From positions 186,001 to 250,000 of the forward strand of contig NZ_JARULD010000002.1 of NCBI RefSeq assembly GCF_029688735.1: DNA of 64,000 bases, read 5' to 3'. Shown here piece after piece: positions 27,992-36,381 of this stretch. Source of the stretch: Qipengyuania flavescens. Lineage in GTDB: Bacteria; Pseudomonadota; Alphaproteobacteria; Sphingomonadales; Sphingomonadaceae. The first letter of the stretch is position 1. Each line of letters begins with the position of its first letter. A program made the position numbers and the translations under genes. The notes under the pieces are model-generated. The model was not told where the DNA came from, did not search any database, and saw only the letters and a list, made by a program, of their open reading frames with translations.

Positions 27992-29335
27992 TCAGTTGTA
28001 CTCGATATAGGCGTCGTTGCGCAGGTCGCGCAGGTAGCGCTGCGCGCGGCGCTGGATGCGCTCTTCTTCGAGCTGACCCATCAGCGTGTCGAAGTCCGGA
28101 CCGCTGGCGGCCTGCGGATCGTCGCGGCCACACAGCATCAACACACGCACACCTTCCTCGAAAGACCCGAAGGGCGGCGTGACCTGGCCGAGCTGCAAGT
28201 TCAGCACGAGCTGCTGAAGCTGTTCGGGCAGGGCGCGCGCGGCGATCTCGTCGTTCGTGACCACGGTCGCCCCGAGGGCCGACGCGCCGGCCTCCGCATC
28301 GCCGCACCCGCGCAGCTGCTGCACGCCGGCCAGGAAGCTTTCGAGCCGGGGTGTGCGCTCCGCTTCCGGCACGCCGGTGAAATCGAGCGCAATCTGCTTC
28401 AACGAGAGAACGGCGTCACGCGGGTCGGCCGTCAAGACCTGCCGCTTATCGATCAGCAGGCCGATCCAGTAGCCGCCGGGAATCTCCAGCGGGCCGACCA
28501 ATTGGCCCGGGCTCATTTCGCCGACCACGGTCTCGAGCTGCGGATTCTTGAGCTGGGGCAGGGCGATCCAGCCGAGGTCACCGCCGACTGCCGCAGTCGA
28601 GGCTTGCGAGAACTGGCGGGCATAGGCGACGAAGCTGCCGCCCTGGCGGAGCTGCTCGACGATCTGCTGCGCATTTCCCTGCACCTGCGCCGCAGTTTCT
28701 GGCGTCGCCTGAAGGAAAATTTCGCCGAGGCGGTATTCGTCCGTCCCGCGATTGGCCTCGAGCCGCTGTATAAGATCGTTCACCTCGTCGGCCGAGACGT
28801 TCACGAAGGGCGCGAAGTTACGTCGCAGCAGGCGGCTCCAGGCCAGTTCCCCGTGAATCTGGCGCTTGAGCGACTGCGGCGAGGAGCCGATGCTGCGCAG
28901 ATATTCGCCCATAGCGCTTTCGTCCTGCCCGAAGTTCTGGGCGGCAACGCGGGCATAGCTCTGGTCGATCTCGGCCTGCGGGATCGTGATTTCCTGCGTT
29001 TCGGCCGCCTGGATCTGCAGTGTTTCGTCGATGAGGTTGCGCAGCACCTGCATCTTCACGCGCTCGAGTTCTTCGGGGCTGATTTCACGCTCGTTCGCCG
29101 CGACAAGCAGCGCAGCGCGCTGGTCGACATCGGTGCCGGTGATGACGAAGCCGTTCACGACCGCAGTCGCCTTGCGGACGTTCGGATCGGAATTGCCGAG
29201 GATGCTGACATCGGTCGGCAGGCCGAGGGGATTGGCCGTTTCCGCCGTAGCCTGCGCCGACACGGAAATCGGCGACAGCGCCAGACCTGCCACTGCGGCA
29301 AGGGAGAGAAACTTGGAAATGCGGTTTGCGCTCAC
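27992..29335 (-). CDS. surA: Periplasmic chaperone/peptidyl-prolyl isomerase SurA
   Basis: A 447-residue SurA-type periplasmic chaperone for outer-membrane protein folding. The signal peptide is LSLAAVAGLALSPISVSAQA. The SurA N-terminal domain (about residues 50-190; VVNGFVITGTDVDQRAALL) is followed by a parvulin domain (about 200-300; EYRLGEIFLQA, GGDLGWIALPQL, GQLVGPLEIPGGYWIGLLID) and a degenerate second one ending in FGSFEEGVRVLMLCGR. The start is GTG at 29335 without a strong ribosome binding site. Position next to lptD is conserved, matching SurA's role in LptD assembly. Confidence 0.93.
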   Translation of the reverse strand: MSANRISKFLSLAAVAGLALSPISVSAQATAETANPLGLPTDVSILGNSDPNVRKATAVVNGFVITGTDVDQRAALLVAANEREISPEELERVKMQVLRNLIDETLQIQAAETQEITIPQAEIDQSYARVAAQNFGQDESAMGEYLRSIGSSPQSLKRQIHGELAWSRLLRRNFAPFVNVSADEVNDLIQRLEANRGTDEYRLGEIFLQATPETAAQVQGNAQQIVEQLRQGGSFVAYARQFSQASTAAVGGDLGWIALPQLKNPQLETVVGEMSPGQLVGPLEIPGGYWIGLLIDKRQVLTADPRDAVLSLKQIALDFTGVPEAERTPRLESFLAGVQQLRGCGDAEAGASALGATVVTNDEIAARALPEQLQQLVLNLQLGQVTPPFGSFEEGVRVLMLCGRDDPQAASGPDFDTLMGQLEEERIQRRAQRYLRDLRNDAYIEYN

Positions 29336-29489
29336 GTGTGATACCCAATTGCGGCACCGTTGCGGTACCAGTCCATTACGGGGCGGTGCCGTGTGGCGGC
29401 TTAACCCAAGCTGATTGCCGTAAACACTCGCCCCGTTCGTCTTGCGAGCGCGGATAACCTGTTCGGTGGCGTCTGCCAACGGGTGCGAC

Positions 29490-31880
29490 TTAGCGAAAAC
29501 CCAGATTCTTGAGGCTGAAGAAAACCTGGAAGGTGTCGCCCCGCCGGGCGTCGCCCGCGGTTTCATAGTCGCGGCGCCAGGTCACTCCCATTTCGAGACA
29601 GTCGTCGGAATAGGCAACGCCGAGGCGGGTGCGGATGGGCTCGAACCCGTCGGAGCTAAAGGTCGGGTCCTCCTCGCGATTCGTCAGGTTGAACACGCCC
29701 GAGCCGAAGACAGACCAGTAATTGGCGAAAGCCACGCGCACCGCGCCGCGCAATTCCTCGCGGTCCTGCAAGTCTTCCACGGCGGTAATGTCGCGGTTGA
29801 GGCGGACGTAGCCGAGCTCGGCATAGGTGCGGCGCGAGCCGACCGTGGCGTCGATCTCGTTGCGGCGAACGGCGAAATTGTCCTTGTCCAGCCGGAAGCG
29901 ATGGGTGAATTTCACGAAGTTGCGATAGCGGACTTCGGTGCGGCCTACGAAATCGGAGAAGCGCTCTGACAGGCCGGTGCCGTCGGGCAGGATGTCCGCA
30001 TCCTTGTCCAGCCGATAGGACTGGCCGAGGGTGGATTTCAGCTCCCATTCCGGTACGCGCAACTGCCAGTCGAACCCGTAGGTGACGCGCGCACCGTCCT
30101 CGATCCGGTCGTATCCGGGAAAGCGGTTGAGCGCGAAGAGGTTGGAATCCTCCAGATCGATCGCGCGCGCATCCTCGTTCGGGATGGCGAGGTTCTTGAT
30201 CGGGGGTGTGGCAACCAGTTGGACCCGCGGCGTCAGGACCTGCTCTCCACCGAACAGCTGGCCGACCAGCGGCCATTGCACGTCCACTGCGCCCAGCGCT
30301 ACGCCGCGCGCCTCCCAGCCGGGATTGCCGCGATAGAGCGCCGTATCTGTGAGGAAGTTCTCGTCCGAATGGTAGATGTCGCCGCGCACCATGCCGGTCA
30401 GCGTGACGACCTGGCCGAGCCCGGTGACCGTGGAGAGATCCCATTGTGCACGGGCGAAGGCGCGCTGTGTATCCTGACCGACGTCGCGCATGATCGCGAG
30501 CGTGTTGGTCTGCAGCTCCAGCTTGCCGCCGAGCAGCGGGTCGTCCAGCCGCTTGCGGAAATCCATTACCGGCAGAGCCACCGGCACCTCGCCCTGCGGC
30601 TGATTCAGGCGCAGCGTCTGCGTGGCCCAGCCGGCGAGCGAGAAATAGGTGGAGTCGCTGATGCGCTCGAGGTTCACCGTGGACCGCAACCTGTCGTCGC
30701 GGCTGATGTCGTAACGTCGCAGGAACGTGCGGTCGCTGGCGCGGCGGATGGAACCGGTCACGCTCCATTCCGGGCTCAGCTGGAACTTGCCGTTGGCGAA
30801 GACATAGCCGCGGAAGTCGCTGTCTCCGGTCGTTTCGATGCCGGTGAAATCGGAGATCCTGCGGCTTTTCGTCGCATAGCCGGTGATCTGGTAAGCGCCC
30901 TTCTCGGTAAGATGGCGCCATTGTCCTGAGATCATCGGTGGAGCATCGGTGTAAACGAAGCCGGTAAGCGTCAGATCCTTATTGTCGGCGAGCCGGATAT
31001 AATAGCTGCCCGACACCTCGACGCCGTTGCTTTCGGAAAAGCGCAGGTCGGGGACCAGCACACCGGAGACTGCACCGCCATCGGTTCGCACTGCCAGCCC
31101 CGGCAACGGAAGGATGCGCGCACCGAACAGTTCGAGATAGGCGCCGGTAAAGCGAACCCGCTGCTCATCGGGGTCGTAGACCACCCGTTCGGCGGTTATC
31201 CGCCAGCTGGGTTCCTTGGGACAGCCCTCGGATGTCACGACATCGCAGCCGGAATAGGCCGCCTGTTCCAGCGCGATAGTGCCGTCGCTTTCGCGCACGC
31301 CGCGATTGGCCGCGAGCCGCCCGCCCTGGCGCAGCGCGAGCAGGAGGTTCTCCATAGCACCCGCTTCGAACTCGTTGGTGAGCTCGACCCGCTCGGAGAA
31401 AAGCTGGTTGCCGTTCTCGTCGACGAAGCGCACGCGGCCTTCGGCCAGGATCACACCTGTGCGCCTGCTCCAGCTGACCGAATCGGCGCGCAGCGACCGG
31501 TCGCCGCTGCGCAGCACGACATTGCCGCTGGCCGTGACGAGGTCGGCATCCGAATCGTAGCTAAGGACGTCTGACTCGAAGTCGATCTCGCGATCGCCCG
31601 CGGCGTTGAGACCATCGTCGCCCGTAGGCTCCGGCGGCGGATCGACTTCCGGAAACGGGTCCTGCAGACTGGGCGGCTCGTCAGGCTCGGCGGCCGTTGA
31701 AACGGAAGGCGCGTCGGGTTGCGGATCGCCGGGGTCGCCCTGCGGGTCTTCGACCGATCCGACATCGTCGCCGACCTGCTGCGCGGCGAGCGGCGTCGCC
31801 AGCGCAAGCGTTGTCGCCACGCCAAGCGTGCGCAGTGCCAGCCGGCTGGCTTCGATAGCTGTCTCGGCGGGCAGGGCCAT
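29490..31880 (-). CDS. lptD: LPS-assembly protein LptD
   Basis: A 796-residue LptD, the outer-membrane barrel that with LptE inserts lipopolysaccharide into the outer leaflet. Signal peptide LALATPLAAQ, then an acidic Pro/Asp/Glu-rich linker (about residues 30-80), then the LptA-like jellyroll (about 85-220; ASGNVVLRSGDRSLRADSVS, VRFVDENGNQLFSERVELT) and the barrel. Cys residues in SGCDVVTSEGC and DDCLEMGVTW could form the disulfides typical of LptD. It ends in the aromatic signature LKNLGFR. The ATG at 31880 begins the signal peptide. It is divergent from pepA, with promoters in the 100-base gap. Confidence 0.95.
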   Translation of the reverse strand: MALPAETAIEASRLALRTLGVATTLALATPLAAQQVGDDVGSVEDPQGDPGDPQPDAPSVSTAAEPDEPPSLQDPFPEVDPPPEPTGDDGLNAAGDREIDFESDVLSYDSDADLVTASGNVVLRSGDRSLRADSVSWSRRTGVILAEGRVRFVDENGNQLFSERVELTNEFEAGAMENLLLALRQGGRLAANRGVRESDGTIALEQAAYSGCDVVTSEGCPKEPSWRITAERVVYDPDEQRVRFTGAYLELFGARILPLPGLAVRTDGGAVSGVLVPDLRFSESNGVEVSGSYYIRLADNKDLTLTGFVYTDAPPMISGQWRHLTEKGAYQITGYATKSRRISDFTGIETTGDSDFRGYVFANGKFQLSPEWSVTGSIRRASDRTFLRRYDISRDDRLRSTVNLERISDSTYFSLAGWATQTLRLNQPQGEVPVALPVMDFRKRLDDPLLGGKLELQTNTLAIMRDVGQDTQRAFARAQWDLSTVTGLGQVVTLTGMVRGDIYHSDENFLTDTALYRGNPGWEARGVALGAVDVQWPLVGQLFGGEQVLTPRVQLVATPPIKNLAIPNEDARAIDLEDSNLFALNRFPGYDRIEDGARVTYGFDWQLRVPEWELKSTLGQSYRLDKDADILPDGTGLSERFSDFVGRTEVRYRNFVKFTHRFRLDKDNFAVRRNEIDATVGSRRTYAELGYVRLNRDITAVEDLQDREELRGAVRVAFANYWSVFGSGVFNLTNREEDPTFSSDGFEPIRTRLGVAYSDDCLEMGVTWRRDYETAGDARRGDTFQVFFSLKNLGFR

Positions 31881-31980
31881 GCCTTGCCTATCGCACCGGC
31901 CACGCCTAATCGCAATCGCCATCCTATGGGGCGAGCCGGAATGCGCTTCGCACCCGTCAGTCACATCTTTGGGAGAGCCC

Positions 31981-33438
31981 ATGCACATCCAGTTCAGCCA
32001 GTCCCGTCCGGAAACGGCGCGCCTTCTTGCCCAAGTCGTGGACAAGGGCAAGTTGCCTTCGTCGCTCGAGAAAGCGGTGAGCGAGGGTGCGGGCGCTGCG
32101 CGATTCAAGGGCGGTGCCGGCCAGCTGTTCGAAAGCTTCGTCGAGCGCGACGGCAAGGTCCTGCGCCTCGCGCTCGCCGGAGCAGGTGATCGCAACGACG
32201 AAGCGCGCAGCGCGAACCTCGAAAAAGCGGGCGCGGCCATCGCCGGGAAATACCAGTCCAGCGGCGAGACGGAGGTCGTCCTCGATCTCGCGGATAGCAA
32301 CCTGTCCGCCGATGAAGCCGCCAGCGTCCTCCTCGGCCTGCGGCTGCGGAACTGGCGCTATGATGTCTATCGCACGCGGATGAAGGACGAGCAGAAGATT
32401 TCGCTCGAAACCGTGACGGTTATCAACGCGCCCGTAGGCAGCGAAGCCGCCTGGGCGGAGGCCGCGCATCTTGCCAGCGGTATCGAATTCACCCGCGAGC
32501 TGGTCACCGAACCGGCCAATATCATCTATCCCGAGAGCTTCGTGGCCCGCTGCCGCGAGCGCTTCGAGGGCACCGGCGCCGAAATCGTCGTGCTCGGCGA
32601 GGCGGAGATGGAAAAGCTCGGCATGGGATCGCTGCTCGGTGTCGGCCTCGGGTCGGAGCGCGAATCGCAACTGCTCGCCATCCGCTGGAACGGCGGCGGC
32701 AGCGAGGCGCCGGCAGCCTTCGTCGGCAAGGGCGTGACTTTCGACACCGGCGGCATCAGCATCAAGCCGGGGCCGGGCATGGAAGACATGAAGTGGGACA
32801 TGGGCGGCGGCGGTGCCGTCGCGGGCGCCATGCTCGCACTCGTCCTGCGCAAGGCGAAGGCCAACCTCGTCGGCGTGATCGGCCTCGTCGAGAACATGCC
32901 CGACGGCAAGGCGCAGCGCCCCGGCGACGTAGTCACCTCCATGTCGGGTCAGACCATCGAAGTGCTCAACACCGATGCCGAAGGGCGGCTGGTGCTGGCC
33001 GATGCGCTGCACTGGACGCAGGAAGAATTCCAGCCCAGCCGCATCGTCGATTTCGCCACGCTCACTGGCGCAATCATCATCTCGCTCGGCAACGAATATG
33101 CGGGCGTGTTTTCGAACAACGACGAGCTTGCAGGCCAGCTCTACGAGGCCGGCATCGCCACCGGCGACAAGAACTGGCGCCTGCCGATCAGCGCCGCTTA
33201 CGACAAGCTGATCGACAGCCCCATCGCCGACATGAAGAACATCGGCGGTAAGGCGGCCGGTTCGATCACGGCAGCGCAGTTCCTGCAGCGCTTCATCGCG
33301 AACGACACCCCCTGGGCGCATGTCGATGTGGCGGGCATGGTGTGGTCGGACAAGCCGGGCCAGACCTGGGGCAAGGGTGCGACGGGTTATGGTGTGCGGC
33401 TGATCGACCGCTTCGTCGCCGACAATCTCGAAAGCTGA
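31981..33438 (+). CDS. pepA: Leucyl aminopeptidase PepA (M17)
   Basis: A 485-residue M17 aminopeptidase, a cytosolic hexameric two-metal enzyme that removes N-terminal residues. The catalytic domain has FVGKGVTFDTGGISIKPG, the MKWDMGGGGAVAG stretch and the family signature NTDAEGRLVLADAL; the C-terminal VWSDKPGQTWGKGATGYGVR is also typical. ATG at 31981 follows GGGAGAG. An upstream in-frame extension is open but is antisense to lptD and is not used. As in many proteobacteria, pepA is followed by holC, here with a small DUF2256 gene between. Confidence 0.97.
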   Translation: MHIQFSQSRPETARLLAQVVDKGKLPSSLEKAVSEGAGAARFKGGAGQLFESFVERDGKVLRLALAGAGDRNDEARSANLEKAGAAIAGKYQSSGETEVVLDLADSNLSADEAASVLLGLRLRNWRYDVYRTRMKDEQKISLETVTVINAPVGSEAAWAEAAHLASGIEFTRELVTEPANIIYPESFVARCRERFEGTGAEIVVLGEAEMEKLGMGSLLGVGLGSERESQLLAIRWNGGGSEAPAAFVGKGVTFDTGGISIKPGPGMEDMKWDMGGGGAVAGAMLALVLRKAKANLVGVIGLVENMPDGKAQRPGDVVTSMSGQTIEVLNTDAEGRLVLADALHWTQEEFQPSRIVDFATLTGAIIISLGNEYAGVFSNNDELAGQLYEAGIATGDKNWRLPISAAYDKLIDSPIADMKNIGGKAAGSITAAQFLQRFIANDTPWAHVDVAGMVWSDKPGQTWGKGATGYGVRLIDRFVADNLES

Positions 33439-33458
33439 AACCGGTCGGGGAGGTCGCA

Positions 33459-33626
33459 ATGGCGAAAATGCGCCGCAAGGGCGACCTCCCGACCAAGACC
33501 TGCGTCACCTGCGGGCTCGAATTCGCCTGGCGCAAGAAATGGGCGAAGGACTGGGACGAGGTGAAGTACTGCTCCGAAAGGTGCAGGCGCAAAAAGTCGC
33601 AGCCGGGCGGTGAGGGGCAGCCATGA
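33459..33626 (+). CDS. DUF2256 zinc-ribbon-like small protein
   Basis: A 55-residue basic protein of the DUF2256 type. It contains TCVTCGLEFAWRKKWAKDWD and VKYCSERCRR, four cysteines in two CXXC-like pairs that probably bind zinc. ATG at 33459 follows GGGGAGG. Its stop overlaps the ATG of holC (ATGA, 33623-33626). Function is unknown; the family is small, conserved and possibly nucleic-acid binding. Confidence 0.9.
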   Translation: MAKMRRKGDLPTKTCVTCGLEFAWRKKWAKDWDEVKYCSERCRRKKSQPGGEGQP

Positions 33627-34069
33627 CCACGCGGGTGGACTTTTACCAGCTCAGCCGCGACCCGGTCGATGTGACGGTCGCGAAGTTGGCGCGCAAGGTC
33701 CTGCAATCGGGCGAGCGCCTGCTGGTCGTTTCCGGATCGGCGGAGCAGCGCGAGGGATTGTCGAAGACCCTGTGGGAGCAGGGCGGCGCGGCATTTCTCG
33801 CCAATGGCATGGCCGACGCGGCCCATGCCGATCGCCAGCCGATCCTGCTCTCGGACGGATGCGACGCCGCCAATGGCGCGAAGCTAGCCATCATCGCCGA
33901 TGGCAAGTGGCGCGAAGAGGCCGCGGATTTCGGGCGCGTACTGCTGCTGTTCGATCCGGATGGGCGGGACGCCGCGCGCGAGCTATGGCGGCGTCTCGAT
34001 CCCGACGAGGCGTTCGACAATCGTGTTTTCAAGCAGACCGAGCAGGGTGGCTGGCGCGAAGGGCGCTAA
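33623..34069 (+). CDS. holC: DNA polymerase III chi subunit HolC
   Basis: A 148-residue HolC (chi), which links the clamp loader (through psi) to single-stranded DNA-binding protein at the replication fork. The opening VDFYQLSRDPVDVTVAKLAR, the RLLVVSGSAEQREGLSKTLW stretch and ILLSDGCDAANGAKLAIIAD match the family. The C-terminal LFDPDGRDAARELWRRL aligns with the end of known chi proteins. ATG at 33623 is coupled to the DUF2256 gene. The pepA-holC order is conserved in proteobacteria. Confidence 0.9.
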   Translation: MTTRVDFYQLSRDPVDVTVAKLARKVLQSGERLLVVSGSAEQREGLSKTLWEQGGAAFLANGMADAAHADRQPILLSDGCDAANGAKLAIIADGKWREEAADFGRVLLLFDPDGRDAARELWRRLDPDEAFDNRVFKQTEQGGWREGR

Positions 34070-34106
34070 TTCGGAACAGAGCAGGCTTTCGTCCGTCGAT
34101 TGGGCA

Positions 34107-34622
34107 ATGCGTTCATTCCATCTTCCTTTATTGGCCGCTGCGGCAGTTCTGTCTTCTTCGTGCTCCAAAGTAGAGCCCGACGACACAGACGAAGAAACCG
34201 CGGTGGTCGATCCGCGCGGGACTTTCGATGTGGATCAGGAGACCGGCGAAACGTCGGCCCGGTTCGAAGCGGAGGACGGTACCGTCACCGCGATGCGGTC
34301 CGGCCGCACGGTGCCGCCCGACCTTCCCGAGGGGTTCACGCTTTATCCCGAGGCGCGCGCGGTCAATGTCACCCGTGTCGACCAGGGCGAGCGACGTTTG
34401 ATCATCGTCGACATGCGCAGCGACGCGACGCCGCGCCAGATCGCCGACCACTATCTCGCGCAAGCCGAGGCGGCGGGCTTCACTATCGAACCGCGCGTAC
34501 GGAGCGACGAGACCGAGGTCCTCGCCGGCGAGGACGCCGAGGGATTGGCCTTCTCGCTCGTGGCAAAACGTGAAGACGGCGCGACGCAAGCGCAATTGTC
34601 GATGGGCGACACGTTCCGCTGA
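34107..34622 (+). CDS. Predicted lipoprotein, paralogue of the next gene
   Basis: A 171-residue predicted lipoprotein. The signal LLAAAAVLSSSC places the lipidated Cys near residue 19. An acidic linker (EPDDTDEET) leads to a compact domain containing DLPEGFTLYPEARAVNVT, then DATPRQIADHYLAQAEAAGF, and closing EGLAFSLVAKREDG. It shares this architecture with the gene at 34800, so the two are tandem paralogues. The middle helix-strand pattern suggests a small alpha/beta domain. No named family recognised. ATG at 34107 has only a weak ribosome binding site. Confidence 0.8.
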   Translation: MRSFHLPLLAAAAVLSSSCSKVEPDDTDEETAVVDPRGTFDVDQETGETSARFEAEDGTVTAMRSGRTVPPDLPEGFTLYPEARAVNVTRVDQGERRLIIVDMRSDATPRQIADHYLAQAEAAGFTIEPRVRSDETEVLAGEDAEGLAFSLVAKREDGATQAQLSMGDTFR

Positions 34623-34799
34623 ATACGAATTGAAGGGATGGCTCCAGTCCGGAGGCATTTCTTGGCGTTTGTCTTGTCGAACGCCGAATGCGCCAGCTAT
34701 CGATCTTGCGAGATGGTGCCGGGCATCGCTTTTAACTGCGAGGCTTGACTCGCTGTGTGCGTATGATGTTTTAACCGCTTGAGATTCGGGGGCTGTTAC

Positions 34800-35291
34800 A
34801 TGAAAAAGTACTGTGCGGCGGTGGTCATTCTCGCTTTGGCAGCTTGCAGCGAAAGTGAAGCCACTTCGGTCATCTCGGCCGATGGCACGACCGAATACGA
34901 GGTGTCCGGCACCGGCGAAGATAATCGAGTGCGGATGTCCGATGCCGAGGGCAACGAGGCAGTCGTCACCGTGGGCTCCGATGCGACCGGCGAGTTGGAC
35001 CTGCCCGACGGATATGCACTCTATCCGGGGGCCGAGGTGGAATCGAGCACCACATTCAATGGATCGCAGGGCAACGGCGTGATGGTAACCTTCGCCGCGG
35101 ATGCCCCTCCGCAAGAACTCGTCGAATACTACCGCAAGCAGGCGACGAGCGCCGGGGTAGAGATCGACACCGACGCGCGCACCGGAGAAGAACGGATGAT
35201 CGCCGGTGAAGGGCCAGGTGGGCTGTCCTTCAGCCTTCAGACATCTCCGGGCGGCAACGGTTCGACCGGCATACTGGTGATCGCGCAATAA
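34800..35291 (+). CDS. Predicted lipoprotein, paralogue of the previous gene
   Basis: A 163-residue predicted lipoprotein, signal [12 protein letters not shown] with the lipidated Cys near residue 16. The domain repeats the pattern of its neighbour: [39 protein letters not shown], then [19 protein letters not shown]. The ATG follows GGGGG with about 8-base spacing. The 177-base gap before it shows no clear promoter. Function unknown; a stress- or envelope-related role would be guesswork. Confidence 0.82.
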   Translation: MKKYCAAVVILALAACSESEATSVISADGTTEYEVSGTGEDNRVRMSDAEGNEAVVTVGSDATGELDLPDGYALYPGAEVESSTTFNGSQGNGVMVTFAADAPPQELVEYYRKQATSAGVEIDTDARTGEERMIAGEGPGGLSFSLQTSPGGNGSTGILVIAQ

Positions 35292-35410
35292 GTAACGACA
35301 CGCCGGACGCGCTTGCCAATACGAGGATCGTAGCAGGCTTGCCGACCCGCAGAAGGGCGGCTATCGGCGCGCATCGATTCCCCCCCTTTCAAGTTTCAAG
35401 GATATTCACC

Positions 35411-35833
35411 ATGGCGGTCACCCGCACCTTTTCGATCATCAAGCCCGATGCCACGCGCCGCAATCTGACCGGCGCCGTCACCAAGATGCTGGAAGAAGCC
35501 GGCCTGCGCGTCGTCGCTTCCAAGCGCATCCAGATGACCAAGGAACAGGCGGAAGGCTTCTACGCCGTCCACAAGGAACGCCCCTTCTTCGGCGAACTGG
35601 TCGACTTCATGATCAGCGGCCCGGTGGTCGTTCAGGTCCTCGAGGGCGAAGACGCGGTGAAGCGCAATCGCGATGTCATGGGCGCCACCAACCCCGCCGA
35701 TGCCGACGATGGCACAATCCGCAAGACCTATGCCGAAAGCATCGAAGCCAACTCCGTTCATGGCTCCGACAGCGACGAGAATGCGAAGATCGAAATCGAC
35801 TATTTCTTCGACGAAGACGAAATCGTCGGCTGA
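35411..35833 (+). CDS. ndk: Nucleoside diphosphate kinase
   Basis: A 140-residue NDK, transferring the gamma-phosphate among nucleoside triphosphates. The opening [17 protein letters not shown], the metal/nucleotide loop with [13 protein letters not shown], the [16 protein letters not shown] stretch and the active-site signature NSVHGSDS (phosphohistidine) are all present. Length matches the family. The ATG at 35411 is preferred over an upstream in-frame start. A long hairpin follows 50 bases after the stop. Confidence 0.97.
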   Translation: MAVTRTFSIIKPDATRRNLTGAVTKMLEEAGLRVVASKRIQMTKEQAEGFYAVHKERPFFGELVDFMISGPVVVQVLEGEDAVKRNRDVMGATNPADADDGTIRKTYAESIEANSVHGSDSDENAKIEIDYFFDEDEIVG

Positions 35834-35883
35834 TTTCAATGGCCTTCTGGCTGATTTAGCATTTGATAATCAAATATATATTG

Positions 35884-35925
35884 TGACGGGTCGGCTTATC
35901 GATAAGCTGGCCCGTCATGGTTTTT
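35884..35925 (+). terminator. 16-bp hairpin with T-run after ndk
   Basis: Arms 35884-35899 and 35902-35917 pair over 16 bp with two G-T wobbles and a 2-base loop, followed by TGGTTTTT. It looks like the ndk terminator, yet it contains the ATG of the next gene at 35917. Confidence 0.7.
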
Positions 35926-36336
35926 GGTGGGTTCCTCAAAAGACTGCAAAGCAGACGGCGGCGGCGCATTGCGGCGGTCCGAAGGATTTCGGACCTTCTC
36001 AACGCTATGGAGCACGATGCCGCGCGCCCGCTGCTCTCGCCTGACCTCATCGTAGTCGATGGGGCCGGTAGACGCATCGAAGGTGTCGACGATTTTCTGA
36101 AGGCCGACCGCAATCTCCGGATCGCGGCGGGGCACGCTCAGGTGCGGATCGACGATATTTCCGTCAGGGATAATGAGGTCTTCGTTAGCGGCACGACCGA
36201 TAGCGAGAGCGAAGAAATGTCTGGGCAGACCCTCTGGCGATTGACCTTCGACGGCGAAATCGTTTCGGTAATCCACATAACGCGCGATCCCGAACTGATG
36301 ACGGTGACGCGCTACCACGCCATGCAGTTGCGCTGA
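35917..36336 (+). CDS. NTF2-like (SnoaL/DUF4440-type) protein
   Basis: A 139-residue protein with the NTF2-like cone fold pattern: an amphipathic helix (RRISDLLNAMEHDAARPLLS) followed by DLIVVDGAGRRIEGVDDFLK, then the long strands HAQVRIDDISVRDNEVFVSG, QTLWRLTFDGEIVSVIHITR. Such domains are small enzymes or ligand-binding proteins. The ATG at 35917 sits in the terminator-like hairpin after ndk and gives a very basic N-terminus; the fold needs residues from about 20 onward, so an unseen downstream non-ATG start is possible. An ATG at 36007 would cut the first helix. Start uncertain. Confidence 0.7.
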   Translation: MVFGGFLKRLQSRRRRRIAAVRRISDLLNAMEHDAARPLLSPDLIVVDGAGRRIEGVDDFLKADRNLRIAAGHAQVRIDDISVRDNEVFVSGTTDSESEEMSGQTLWRLTFDGEIVSVIHITRDPELMTVTRYHAMQLR

Positions 36337-36381
36337 TCGAGGATCGAGAAAGCGTTCGCCTCCTCGACCTGGGAAATAGGC

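Noticed and set aside
34745..34767. TTGACT...TATGAT promoter for the second lipoprotein gene
   Set aside because: The spacing is only 11 bases, too short for a sigma-70 promoter.
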